Of a DNA stretch of 64,000 nt, positions 31,900-45,038 are shown one piece after another (position 1 is the first letter of the stretch; each line of letters starts with the position of its first letter). The position numbers and the translations under genes were made by a program. The stretch comes from Musa acuminata AAA Group (lineage: Eukaryota; Streptophyta; Magnoliopsida; Zingiberales; Musaceae), in the NCBI RefSeq assembly GCF_036884655.1, contig NC_088340.1, positions 33,493,501-33,557,500 of the forward strand, written 5' to 3'. The notes under the pieces were generated by a model. That model saw only the letters and a list, made by a program, of their open reading frames with translations. It was not told where the DNA came from and searched no databases.

Positions 31900-34800
31900 T
31901 AAAGAATCGAGAAAGTTCGAAAAAGATATACATCAAATTCATACATTCGGATAAATTATCATCCCTAACTCTCTTCTAATAAAATCAAATTATTCTTCAC
32001 TTAAAGGTTTTGTAAAGATATCGACTAATTGATGTTTCGTATCAATAAACTCTAAGATTACATCATGATTATCGACATGATCTCGTATAAAGTGATGCCT
32101 AATGTCAATATGTTTAGTTCGAGAGTGTTGAATAGGATTTTTCGTTAAACATATTGCACTTGTGTTTTCATATTTTATGGGAATGTTCTTAAGGTGAATC
32201 TTATAATCTTCTAATATATTTTCCATCCATTCAACTTGTGCATAACATGCACTAGCCGCAAAATATTCGGCTTCGGTTGTAGATAGTGCAACCGAGTTTT
32301 GTTTCTTGGAAGACTAAAAAACAAGTGTATGACCTAAGAATTGACATGTTCCAGATGCACTTTTTCTATCTAATCTACATCCAGCAAAATCCGCACAATC
32401 ATAAGTAATTAATTCGAAGTTTTTGGATTTTGAATACCATAATCCTAGATTAGTGGTTCTTTTAAGATATCTAAAAATTCTTTTAACTACTTTAAAATGA
32501 GATATCTTAAGATTAGATTGAAACCTAGTATACAGTCTTATACTAAACATGATATTCGGTCTAGTTATGAGGAGGTATAGTAAACTACCTATCATACCTC
32601 TATAAGCATTTTGATAAAAGCTTTCTCCACTTTCGTCAATGTCTAACTTAGTGGAGGTACTCTTAGGAGTGTTGATAGTTTTTGAACTATCCATATTAAA
32701 TCTTTTTAGCAAGTCTAAAGCATATTTTGTTTGACAAAGAAAAATACCATCACTAAGTTATTTAATTTGGAAGCCTAAAAAGAAAGTTAATTCATCCATT
32801 AAACTCATTTCAAATTCTTGGTTCATAATTTTGGCAAAGATTCGTATAAAGATTCATTAGTGGAACCAAAAATAATATAATTAACATAAATTTGAATAAT
32901 AAAAAATTATTTTCATAATTTTTAATAAATAATGTAGTATCGACCTTGTCTTTAGAGAAATTATTTTGGATAAGAAATGAGCTAAGTCTCTCGTACCAAG
33001 CCCTTGGGACTTGTTTCAATTCATAGAGAGCTTTAGTCAATTTAAACACATGATTAGAGAGATTATCATTCTCAAATCCGGGAGGTTGTTCAACATAAAC
33101 TTCTTCAGAAATAAAGTCATTAAGAAAAGTACTTTTAACATCCATTTAAAATAATTAAAGTTATTACTATTAGCATAAGCAAGGAGCATCCTTATGGCTT
33201 CTAATCGTGCCACAAGAGCGTAGGTTTCTTCATAGTCGATACCTTCTTCTTGATTGAAACCTTTGGCCGCTAATCTAGCCTTATTTCTAACCACGATACC
33301 AAATTCATCTTACTTGTTTCTAAAGACTCATTTAGTACTAGTAACTAAATGGTTATTTGGCCTCGGAACAAGCTTCTACCTCATTTTTCTCAAATTGATT
33401 CAACTCTTCTTGCATTACTATAACCCATGAATCATCTTTCAAGGCCTCATCAATCCACTTAGGATTAATTTGAAAAAGAAAAGCGACATTGGTACAAAAA
33501 TTTTTAAGAGAAGAACGAGTGTGAACCCCTTTTGATGTGTCTCCTATGATCAACTCCTTAGGATGAGCATCTACATACTTCCATTCCTTGGGTAAGGATG
33601 TTTCGGAAGAAGATGCATCCATGTTACTATTTGGAGGAGAGGGTTCATTTAAATTCAAAGCATCAAAATCAAGATCATCATCAAACTTATTTTTCTTAAG
33701 TTCAGAAACTTTATCAAAGACAACATGAATAAATTCTTCTATAACCAAAGTTTTTTACTAAAAATATGAAATGCTTTAGAAATAGAAGAATAGCCAAAAA
33801 AAAATCCTTCATCATATTTTGCATCAAATTTTCCTAAGGCATCTTTTTCATTCAAGATAAAACATTTACAACCAAAAATTTTAAAATATGAAACATTAGA
33901 TTTTTTTATTATTCTACAACTCATAAGGAGTTTTGGAAAGTAATGGTCTTACTAGAACCTTATTCATGATATAACATGCCATATTTATGGCTTTATTCTA
34001 AAAATATTTGGGTTGGCTATGTTTGTTTAGCATGGTTCTTATTTTTTTTTGTAAGTTTCTATTTTTTCTTTCTACTATTCCATTTTATTATAGATTTCTT
34101 GGAGTAGAGAAATTATCGTTGTATTTATTAGATTCACAAAAATTTTAGAAATCATGGTTTTAAATTTCTCCACCGTGATCACTCCGAATTGATGAAATCA
34201 TAAAGTCTTTTTCATTTTGAACAAGTTTACAAAACTTTGAAAAACACTTAAAGCAATCATATTTGTGTGCCAAGAAGTATATCCAAGTGTATCTATTATT
34301 ATCGTCCACAATTACAAAGGTATATTTGCTACCTCCTAGGCTTGATGTATCGATTGGTCCAAATAAATCCATATGGATCAATTACAATGGTCTAGAGGTG
34401 CTTATTTGATTCTTTGGTTTGAAACTACCTTTTATTTGTTTTCCTAGTTGACATGCATCACACACATTGTCCTTAACAAACTTAATGTTAGGAATATCTC
34501 TAACAAGTTCTTTAAATAAGATTTGAGAGATTAGTTTAATGCTAGCATGACCTAATCTCCTATGCCAAAGCCAAGCATCGTCATTCGAAATTAAAAAATA
34601 TATTTTATTACAAAGATTATCAATGTCAATAGTGTACACATTATTTTGTTTTAGCACAATCATAGAGGAGTTTTTGTGTGGTTGTACAATAATGCAAACA
34701 TTGGATTCAAATTTAATGACATATCCTTTATCACATAATTGATTAATGCTCAAAAGATTGTGCTTTAAACCATCAACCGACAATGCATCTTTAATCAACA

Positions 34801-35333
34801 AGTTAGATTTGTTACCTATGGTTCCTTTGCCAATGATTTTACCCTTGTTGTTGTCTCCGAAGGTGACATACCCTTCGTCTAGGCTAGTGAGCTTAGAGAA
34901 TTGAGATGGATCTCCGGTTATATGCCTTAAGCATCCACTATCAAGGTACTATCTCTTGCTCCTAGCTTGTGATGGTAGACATTTCTACAAAAAAAAGGAT
35001 GATTTTTAGGTACCCATTTGACCTTGGGTGCCTCAAAAATCGATCTACATACTTTATCATGTTGCATTGAGTCATTTGATATTCCTTTAGGAACCCAAAT
35101 CAATTTATGTGAACTATATCTCTTAAATGGATAATTTGTACACAACATGTCCGGGTTTACAAAAAAAATTACATTTGGTGTGAGGTGATATATGCAGGGT
35201 AGGGCTTTTAACAAAGGTGGTTGGATTTTGGTGAGAGTTACTCACAAATCCAATTCCGTCTCTTCTATGAACGTGATCCTTATTGGCAAGGATCATATTT
35301 AAGGACTTGCTACCAACTTCAACATTGACAACC
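31900..35333 (-). pseudogene. degraded Copia element J, copy 1 (gag end to RNase H)
   Basis: Minus-strand remnant without LTRs. From right to left: gag end with a zinc-knuckle remnant (35330-34950), protease region, zinc-binding region with WHRRLGH and CDACQLGK (near 34600-34430), integrase core with HMDLFGP (near 34380), and the region after the core (33924-33353). Reverse transcriptase is at 33294-32810 and RNase H at 32712-31980. Stops and frameshifts are found in every domain, and the YVDD region is broken (near 32870-32890). It is related to Copia A in protein order and wording but clearly older. Its right end is fused at about 35333 to element C, and both LTRs are missing. Confidence 0.88.
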
Positions 35334-36809
35334 ATATTTGATGGTGCTCAAGGCAAGTGAGGCGCTTGGTAAAGGACGAGACAATGCAAGGTGGAATGAG
35401 TTGCTCAGCGACTGAAAGAGTTGTGCAAAACTCACAAAGGTGAGGGGAATTGCTAACTCGAAGAATTCGATACTCATGCATGGGCTTGTATGTGGATGAT
35501 AGAATATTCGCGGCCATCCCAAGGTGATCGAAACTCGGCGCCATGGAGCATTGAAACTTTCTCTTCGGCATATAAAGGATACGTCCGTAGGAGGCTGAAG
35601 CGTGCAACAAGTTCAACACGTTGCTAGGCCTTGAGTGGTGCAGCGGGGGTTGTATTGACGCGGAGTCGCAATCTAGCAAGTGCATTTGCAGGAGGCAGAA
35701 CAATGCATAGTTTGTTCAGCAAATCGGAGTAGTCCGAAGGGGATGGTGGTCTCCGAAACTTTCAGAGAGAAAGAAGCGAAGAGAGATGTTGCTAAAACGG
35801 AATAGTTATCCAAGAGGGATAGATCCCGGTTTCTCCAAAGAGAGAATCAGATGCAACAGACTGCACATGTTGAGGAGTACCTCAACAAACAACAACTCCA
35901 CGAAGCTCAATGGACCGAACAAGCGGCGAGGAGTCGCCGTATGATCTCGCTTAAGAGAATGCATTGGTGGATGCATTGCGACATCAAGTGGGGAAGCAAC
36001 CCAAAGCAACACAAATGAAGACACACTTGGAGTTGATATGGAGATCGAACTTAAGGGAGGGCTGACCCGTGAAATGGTGGGTGCGAGGGCCACCATCAAC
36101 TCAATGCAAAACGAGGAGCAGAGCAACTTGGGTGTTACTTGGTGAAGTACCCAAGCCGCATGAAGGGAGCCAGCATAGAAGATGACACATGGAGCGGAGG
36201 CACAGAGCTTTCCATGGACAGAGGTCAAGGATATGAACTCTTGCAGAGGTGAGAGCAGGATCATGTTGTTCCATGGGTCCTTCATTCTGACGGAGCGGAC
36301 TCATCTTGCATAGTGCCAAAGACGAAGAGAGCTTCTGGGCACATGCACTTTATCTCGGAGAAGCATTTGACGAAGGAACTAAGGCGACTCAACTTGCGAA
36401 GGTGAAGTTGGGTTCAGAAGGCCTTAGCACGGGGCAAGAGGACACGGAGGCGGGTACTCTTGAAGAATATGCCATAGTGTTGCCATTCAAGTTGCCATGA
36501 AGGAAGTGGTGCGCAGCGGAGATTGTACTGGTAGGGGCAGAGGCCCAGGATCTAGACAATGGTGCACTAATTACAGCAAAGTCGGTGGATTTCGGGAGCT
36601 ACTATGCGACGGACTATCCTAGAGCGATGCTTCATCTAGGTGTGACCTAAGAGTGGGTGGATGAAGGTCGATTGCCAAAGGAGCAAACAAAATCGAAGGT
36701 AGAATAGATCCTGCGATGTATTGGCAAAGGCCACACATGGAGGGATTACAATTCAAGTTCATCCCACAAGGATCATAATGCAATAGAGATGTCACCAGGA
36801 GGCGACATA
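35334..36809 (+). mobile_element. fragment of non-coding element C, in duplication unit 1
   Basis: Matches 43562-45038 and 46487-47912. No frame is long or protein-like. It contains the recurring phrases TTGATGGTGCTCAAGGCAAG and AGGAGTACCTCAACAAACAAC. A 64-codon frame at 36306-36500 also occurs in the other copies with many replacements. It ends at the start of a B LTR. Confidence 0.75.
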
Positions 36810-37027
36810 TGTTAAACTCGTATTTTGATGATGAAACCACTTGATATGTGTTTATGATTTAATCTGCGTTTTGAGTGACGTAGGATGCTTCGATCAGGAT
36901 GAGATAATTAAAGCAAGAAAATCATGTTGTGTCGGAGGAACATGTTATAACATTGGACGTTGGGCCGGTGGATCGGTCGACGTATCGACAGAAGGCTTCG
37001 AGCCATAGATTCGGGCATCGGGCCAAG
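36810..37027 (+). repeat. first 218 bp of a B-family LTR, plus orientation
   Basis: Begins TGTTAAACTCG at the same position in element C as the LTR at 45039, showing shared ancestry through the 8.2-kb duplication. It is cut at 37028 by a B LTR in the opposite orientation. Confidence 0.82.
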
Positions 37028-38622
37028 TGTTAGGATCGGAGCGGCACTAAGAGGGGGGGGGCACGGGGTGAATTAGTGCAACGGATTAAAACTTGTAAGT
37101 TTAAAAACGAATTCGTAAATACGAAGAGATTTCGTTTCGATAGTAACTTGAGTAGATGAAAACCAAAAGCTAGCAGTAGTATAAATAACAATTTCAGGAA
37201 AGTAAGAACTCACACATTCAAGGAACACACCAATTTAAAATGGTTCGGTAAAAATAACCTACATCCACTTGCGAAGCCTTCTTCGAAGAGGCTCCCAACT
37301 TCCACTAGCAAATCACTTTGAAGGGGAAGGACAAATACCCCTCTTACAACCTTTTACAGTGGTTCACACTCTTACAAATTTTTAACGAGAAAGAAGGAGG
37401 TGAACACTCAAGCAATTGAAAACAAGACTTGCTAAAGACTTTGCTAAGGCTTTTATCTCAATCTATTGCTTCTCAAAGGTTGTATTCTGTGCTAAGAATT
37501 GAGGGGCATTTATAGGCTCCAAGAGGATTAAAATTTAGGCTCTAAATTTTAAATTCTCTTGGGTTCCCGATGCTGGCAGTGCCACCGCTTGTCAGTGTCT
37601 GACACTGACAGTGTATTGGCGGTGCCACCATCGGACCTCTCGGGTGTTGGGCGGTGCCACCGCCTAGTCCGGCGATACCACCGCCCGATCCTTGGGTTTT
37701 GGGTGGTGCCATCGCCCAATCTGGCGGTGCCACCGCCTAAACTATTTCAGCTCACTGGTTGGGCTCCAAACTTGGCCTAAACTAGTCCGAACTTGGGCCC
37801 AATTGGTCCCTAACTAGGTTATAGAATTAACCCTTAATCCTAACCCTAATTACATCAAACTATGAAATTAAGACATAGTCCTAAGCAAGTTTTTAACCGA
37901 CAACATCTAGTTTCCTTCCAGCGAGCTTTTCGGTGAACTTCCGGCGGGCTTCCGATACACCCTCGGATTTCTTCCGGCGGACTCCCAGCAGGCTCCCGAT
38001 CTTATGGCGAGTTCAATGAGTCTTTGGCAAGTAGCCGATCATTCTCGGTGATCTCTGCGAACCTCCGACGATCTCTCTGGCGGACTTCCGAAACTTCGGC
38101 AAGTCTCCGATTTCCTCTCGGTTGGTTCCGATAGCATCTCCGACGAATATTCTAACTCTTGAACACCCATCGAACTTGACTCCGGTAGACTTGCTTTATG
38201 TCTTCAAGCTATCGTAGTTAATCCTACACAAATAAAGCAAAACTTCGATCTAGACAATTACTCCTAAGTAATCAAGTTGTCCGGCATGTCATTGGTTCTT
38301 TGACGCTTCGTCCGAATCTTCGGCGGATCGTTCTCTCTTGCGGCCTATTGCCCAATCGGCCAGTTGACCTCCGCAACTCCGATATCCTTGGCGCAATATC
38401 TTTTCTTCTTGGCCCGATGCCCGAATTCACGGCCCGAAGCCTTCTGCCGATACGTCGACCGATCCTATGGCCCGATGTCCAATCTTCTGACATGTTTGCT
38501 CCGGCCCAACATGATTCTTCCTGCTTCGATTATCTCTCCTTGATCGAAGCTACCTGCATCACTTAAAACGCATATCAAATCATCAACACTATCGATTGAT
38601 TTCATTACTCAAATCTTGAACA
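37028..38622 (-). repeat. B-family LTR in minus orientation
   Basis: About 1,595 bp, from TGTTAGGATCGG to TTGAACA. It has the GC-rich palindromes at 37580-37740 and a degenerate TATA-like box near 37510. Flanks CCAAG and TTTCA do not match, so either it did not arise as a simple insertion or one flank was lost. Confidence 0.85.
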
Positions 38623-38914
38623 TTTCATTGTTTAACTACGTCACGTTTTCGGGAATAAAATTTACGATTTGTAAGCATGAAACCTCGTGATCAAATCGAT
38701 GCAATCCACACTAATTCCGAATGCTTCGCTCCACATATATGAGTTTGGAATATTTATAACTCTTATTATTATTAAAATTTTCTTTCAGGCTAAGTAAATG
38801 CTAAAACACATTTATAAAAAAAAGAAAAAACAAAGGAATATTGTCACTCTTTGACAAGGCAGATGGAAAAATTAAAGAACTTCATAAGATTTTGGATTTA
38901 AACATTCGATTGGA
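38623..38914. other. low-copy-looking DNA, no gene seen
   Basis: AT-rich, with no repeat or coding match elsewhere in the window. It may be original host DNA beside the tRNA-His locus. Confidence 0.4.
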
Positions 38915-39000
38915 TAGTGTCATGTTGTTTGCTTCCACGCGGCTGAAGTGAATGATTAAAAATGTTGATTACAAAGAGGTAATAAACAGGAAGTTAACCC

Positions 39001-39072
39001 TGTGGCTGCTGGGATTCGAGACCAGGTCTCCACGGCCACAACGTGGAATTCTAACCACTAAACTACAGCCAC
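39001..39072 (-). tRNA. tRNA-His (GTG), second copy, probably weakened
   Basis: Identical to the copy at 30774-30845 except for a G-to-T change on the minus strand at position 53. This breaks the near-invariant G53-C61 pair of the T arm and alters the internal B box. Acceptor, D and anticodon arms are intact and an upstream CAA is present. It may be a pseudogene or poorly transcribed. It lies in unit 2 of the 8.2-kb duplication. Confidence 0.7.
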
Positions 39073-39259
39073 CTTTTGGCTTATTTTGGTATCTTCCATT
39101 TAAATTTTCTATTTCTAATAACTACCAATGTATCACAAATAACCAAAAATTAAGAATATATAAAACTTACATACTTTACGTAAACAACATATTGCGTCCA
39201 ACCATTGACTAAAAGGGATCAGTCGACATAACAAGAATGACGCCATCAAAGCACACGAT

Positions 39260-39565
39260 AATGGATGTCCTATATATATACCCTAATGCGATCGCATGGC
39301 TTTGCATCTTCTGCTCACGAATATGTTGGACTGCAGTGCACCCGAAGAAGCTACCCTGTCCAACGTCTCTCTTATGGACCTGTTGAGGGAGCTCAGGCAC
39401 ACGCTTCTATCACCATCCTTTAAGAACAAGACGAAGACGTTCCGCGATCGTCCTCCCAAAGTCATCATGTCCGTTCTGACAGCTCGAAGCCCCAACCGAC
39501 GGAACCCAACCCTCAGTTATTCCAACAAGACATTTATCAAGCATTCAAGTATTTTTAATGCAATA
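39260..39565 (+). pseudogene. unidentified repeat-like coding fragment, copy 2
   Basis: Counterpart of 31030-31330, with the same LLRELRHTLLSPSFKNK stretch. Function and family are not recognised. Confidence 0.35.
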
Positions 39566-39569
39566 TATT

Positions 39570-40126
39570 TTATATATTTTCATCAATTTATCATATTTTG
39601 ATATTATTTTTCTTTCTTTGTCATCAAAACTTTGCATGAAGAAGAGGAATAGAAGATAAGGAGGGAATCCATTAAGAACCAAATTTGTGAAATGATTTAA
39701 ACCAAGTCAAAATGAGTTTCATTAAATCATACTTCAATTAAAAAAAAAGAAAAAAGGATTCATGAAAAGGATCAAAATATTCATGTGAAACCAAATCCTC
39801 GTTCTTACAAGTGATCCTCTCGTACTTAAAAATTCATAAAAAATCTTTCATGAGAAGAGTAAGATAGAATTTTAAAAAAAAACATCAAATAAATGATAAA
39901 AGAAATTCCATGAATAAACCTTCGTAAATCAAATTTGTTTCTCATTAAAAATTCATAAGAGTCAAATATGTGAGAGACCATGCATTCGGAATGGACTAAA
40001 CTTCATACTAATTTAAAAAAAATTATCAATGAATGAGTGAAGGGACTAAGTGTATAAACACAATCATTAAGTTTGTATGAAGTAAATTTGATACCAAGTA
40101 GATTGATATTTCAGATTTCATGAAAG
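39570..40126. other. AT-rich non-coding DNA
   Basis: Counterpart of 31331-31899 in the second duplication unit, with small indels. Nothing else is seen. Confidence 0.5.
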
Positions 40127-43100
40127 TCTTATTTAAAGAATCGAGAAAGTCCGAAAAAGATATACATCAAATTCATACATTCGGACAAATTAACATCCCT
40201 AACTCTCTTCTAATAAAATCAAATTATTCTTCACTTAAAGGTTTTGTAAAGATATCGACTAATTGATATTTTGTATTAATAAACTCTAAGATTACATCAT
40301 GATTATCGACATGATCTCATATAAAGTGATGCCTAATGTCAATATGTTTAGTTCGAAAGTGTTGAATAGGATTTTTCGTTAAACATATTGCACTTGTGTT
40401 ATCATATTTTATAGGAATGTTCTTAAGGTGAATCTTATAATCTTCTAATATATTTTCCATCCATTCAACTTGTGCATAACATGCACTAGCCGCAATGTAT
40501 TCGGCTTCGGTTATAGATAATGCAACCGAGTTTTGTTTCTTGGAAGACTAAGAGACAAGTGCATGACCTAAGAATTGACATGTTCCAGATGTGCTTTTTT
40601 TATCTAATCTACATCCAGCAAAATCCGCACAATCATAAGCAATCAATTCGAAGTTTTTGGATTTTGAATACCATAATCTTAGATTAGTGGTTTCTTTAAT
40701 ATATCTAAGAATTATTTTAACTACTTTAAAATGAGATATCTTATGATTAGATTGAAACCTAGCATACAGTTTTACACTAAAAATGATGTCCGGTCTAGTT
40801 GCAGGGAGGTATAGTAAACTACCTATCATACCCCTATAAGCATTTTGATCAAAGCTTTCTCCACTTTCGTCAATGTCTAACTTAGTGGAGGTACTCTTAG
40901 GAGTGTTGATAGCCTTTGAACTATCTATATTAAACCTTTTTAGCAAGTCTAAAGCATATTTTGTTGGACGAAGAAAAATATCATCACTAAGTTATTTGAT
41001 TTGTAAGCCTAAAAAGAAAGTTAATTCATCCATTAAACTCATTTTAAATTCTTGGTTCATACTTTTGGCAAATGATTCGTATAAAGATTCATTAGTGGAA
41101 CCAAAAATAATATCATTAACATAAATTTAAATAATAAAAAAATTATTTTTAAAATTTTTAATAAATAATGTAGTATCGACCTTGCCTTTAGAGAAATTAT
41201 TTTGGATAAGAAATGAGCTAAGTCTCTCGTACCAAGCCCTTGGGACTTGTTTCAATCCATAGAGAGCTTTAGTCAATTTAAACACATGATTAGGAAGATT
41301 ATCATTCTCAAATCCGGGAGGTTGTTCAACATAAACTTCTTGAGAAATAAAGCCATTAAGAAAAGTACTTTTAACATCTATTTGAAATAACTTAAAGTTA
41401 TTACTACTAGTATAGGCAAGGAGCATCCTTATGGCTTCTAATCATGCCACAAGAGCGAATGTTTCTTCATAGTTGATACCTTCTTCTTGGTTGATACCCT
41501 TAGCTGCTAATCTAGCCTTGTTTCTAACCACGATACCAAATTTATCTTACTTGTTTCTAAAGACTCATTTAGTACCAATAATTAAATAGTTATTTAGCCT
41601 CGGAACAAGCTTCTACATCTCATTTCTCTCAAATTAATTCAACTCTTCTTGTATTACAATAACCCATGAATCATCTTTCAAGGCCTTATCAATACACTTA
41701 GGTTTAATTTGAAAAAGAAAAGCGGCATTGGTACAAAAATTTTTAAGAGAAGAACGAGTGTGAACCCCTTTTGATGTGTCTCCTATGATCAACTCCTTAG
41801 AATAAGCATCTACATACTTTCATTCCTTGGGTAAGGATGTTTCGGAAGAAGATGCATCCAAGTTACTATTTGGAGGAGAGGGTTCATTTAAATTCAAAGC
41901 ATCAAAATCAAGATCATCATCAAACTTATTTTTCTTAAGTTCAAAAACTTTATCAAAGACAACATGAATAGATTCTTCTATAACCAAAGTTTTTTTGCTA
42001 AAAATACGAAATGCTTTAGAAATAGAAGAATGCCAAAAAAAATTCCTTCATCAGATTTTGCATCAAACTTTCCCAAGGTATCTTTTTCATTCAAGATAAA
42101 ATATTTACAACCAAAAACTTTAAAATATGAAACGTTGGATTTTTTATTATTCTACAACTCATAAGGAGTTTTGGAAAGTAATAGTTTTACTAGAACCTTA
42201 TTTATGACATAACATGTCATATTTATGGCTTTAGCCAAAAAATATTTGGGTAGGTTATGTTCGTTTAGTATAGTTCTTGTCTTTTCTTGTAAGTTTCTAT
42301 TTCTTCTTTCTACTACTCCATTTATTACGGATTTCTTGAAGTAGAGAAATTATCGTTGTATTCATTAGATTCACAAAAATTTTAGAAATCATGGTTTTGA
42401 AATTCTCCACCGTGATCACTCCGAATTGATAAAATCATAAAGCCTTTTTCATTTTGAACAAATTTACAAAACTTTAAAAAACACCTAAAGCAATCATTTT
42501 TGTGTACCAAGAAGTATGTCCAAGTGTATCTACTATAATCGTCCACAATTACAAAGGTGTGTTTGCTACCTTCTAGGCTTGATGTATCAATTAGTCCAAA
42601 CAAATCCATATGGATCAATTGTAATGGTATAGAGGTGCTTATTTGATTCTTTGGTTTGAAACTACCTTTTATTTATTTTCCTAGTTGACATGCATCACAC
42701 ACATTGTCCTTCACAAACTTAATGTTAGGAACATCTCTAACAAGTTCTTTAAATAAGATTTGAGAGATTAGTTTCATGCTAGCATGACCTAATCTCCTAT
42801 GCCAAAGCCAAGCATCGTCATTCAAAATCAAAAAATATATTTTATTACAAAGATCATCAATGTCAATAGTGTACATATTATTTTGTTTTAGCGCAATCAT
42901 ATAGGAGTTTTTGTATGGTTGTTCAATAATGCAAACATCGGATTCAAATTTAATGACATATCCTTTATCACATAATTGACTAATGCTCAAGAGATTATGC
43001 TCTAAACCATCAACCAACAATGCATCTTTAATCAACAAGTCAGATTTGTTACCTATGGTTCCTTTGCCAATGATTTTACCCTTGTTGTTGTCTCCGAAGA

Positions 43101-43561
43101 TGACATACCCTTTGTCTAGGCTAGTGAGCTTAGAGAATTGAGATGGATCTCCGGTTATGTGACTTAAGCATCCACTATCAAGGTACTATCTCTTGTTCCT
43201 AGCTTGTGATGGTAGATATTTCTATAAAAAAAGGATGATTTTTAGGTACCCAGTTGACCTTGGGTGCCTCAAAAAATCGATCTACACACCTTATCATGTT
43301 GCATTGAGTCATTTGATATTCTTTTAGGAACCCAAATCAATTTATGTGAACTATATCTCTTAAATGGATAATTTGTATGTAACATGTCCGGGTTTACAAA
43401 AGAAGTTGCATTTGGTGTGAGGTGATATATGCAGGGTAGGGCCTTTAACAAATATGGTTGGATTTTCTACTCACAAATCCAATTCCGTCTCTTCTATGAA
43501 CGTGATCCTTATTAGCAAGGATCATATTCAAGGACTTGCTACCAACCTCAACGTTGACAAC
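40127..43561 (-). pseudogene. degraded Copia element J, copy 2
   Basis: Collinear with 31900-35333. RNase H runs 40946-40215, reverse transcriptase about 41560-41120, integrase and flanks 43038-42000, and the gag end about 43560-43270. As in copy 1, the right end is fused to element C and there are no LTRs. Stops and frameshifts are only partly shared between the copies, so some arose before and some after the duplication. The RT start region with ALYGLKQVPRAWYERL is better preserved here. It cannot produce a polyprotein. Confidence 0.88.
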
Positions 43562-45038
43562 CATAATTGATGGTGCTCAAGGCAAGCGAGGCGCTTGGTA
43601 AAGGATAAGACAATGCAAGGTGGAATGAGTTGCTCAACGACTGAAAGAGTTGTGCAAAGCTCACAAAGGTGAGGGGAATTGCTAACTCGAAGAATTCGGT
43701 ACTCATGCATGGGCTTGTATGTGGATGATGGAATGTTCGTGGCCATCCCAAGGTGACCGAAACTTGGCACCATGGAGCATTGAAACTTTCTCTTCGGCAT
43801 ATGAAGGATACGTTCGTAGGAGGCTGAAGCGTGCAATAAGTTCAGCACGTTGCTAGGTCTTGAGTGGTGCAGCGGGGGCTATATTGATATGGAGTCGCAA
43901 TCTAGCAAGTGCATTTGCAGGAGACAAAATAATGCACAGTTTGTTCAGCAAATCAGAGTAGTCCGAAGGGGATGGTGGTCTTCGAAACTTTCAGAGAGAA
44001 AGAAGCGAAGAGAGATGTTGCTCCAACGGGATAGTTATCCAAGAGGGATAGATCCCGATTTCTCCAGAGAGAGAATCATGTGTAACAGATCGCATATGTT
44101 GAGGAGTACCTCAACAAACAACAACTCCACGAAACTCAATGGACTGAGCAAGTGACAAGGAGTCGCCACATGATCTCGTTTGAGAGAATGCATTGGTGAA
44201 TGCATTGCGAGATCAAGTGGGGAAGCAACCTAAAGCAACACAAATGAAGGCACACTTGGAGTTGATATGGAGATTGGACTTAAGGGAGGGCTGACCCATG
44301 AAATGGTGGATGCGAGGGCCACTATCAACTTAATGCAAAACAAGGAGCGGAGCAACTTGGGTGTAACTTGGCGAAGTACCCAAGTCACATGAAGGGAGCT
44401 AGCATAGAAGATGGCACATGGAGCGGAGGCACAGAGCTTTCCATGGACAGAGGTCAAGGACATGAACTCTTGTAGAGGCGAGAGCAGGTTAATGTTGTTC
44501 CATGGGTCTTTTATTCTGACGGAGAGGACTCATCTTGCATGGTGCCAAAGATGAAGGGAGCTTTTGGGCACATGCACCTTATCTCGGAGAAGCATTTGAT
44601 GGAGGAACTAAGGCGACTCAACTTGCGAAGGCGAAGTTGGGTTCAGAAGGCCTTGGCACGAGGCAAGAGGACGCGAAGGCGGGTACTCTTGAAGAATATG
44701 ACACAGTGTTGCCATTCAAGTTGCCATGAAGGAAGCGGTGCATAGCGGAGATTATGCTGGTAGGGGTAGAGGCCCAGGATCTAGACAATAGTGCACTAAT
44801 TACAGCAAAGTCGGTGGACTTCGGGAGCTACTAAGCGATGGACTATCCTAGAGCAGTGCTTCATTTAGGTGTGACCCAAGAGCGGGTGGATGAAGGTCAA
44901 TTGCCAAAGGAGTGAACAAAATTAAAGGTGGAAGAGACCCTGTGATGTATTGGTAGAGGCTACACATGGAGGGATCACAATTCGAGTTCATCCCACAAGG
45001 ATCATAATGCAATAGAGATGTCACTAGGAGGTGACATG
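43562..45038 (+). mobile_element. element C (outer copy), left part
   Basis: Non-coding DNA of family C, fused on the left to Copia J. It is cut by the B insertion at 45039 and continues at 55842; ACATG at 45034-45038 and 55842-55846 is the target duplication that proves continuity. No protein frame is supported. Confidence 0.85.

Noticed and set aside
36306..36500. 64-codon frame in element C kept in three copies (also 44535-44729, 47411-47605)
   Set aside because: Many replacement differences and an equally open alternative frame; consistent with neutral drift of related copies.
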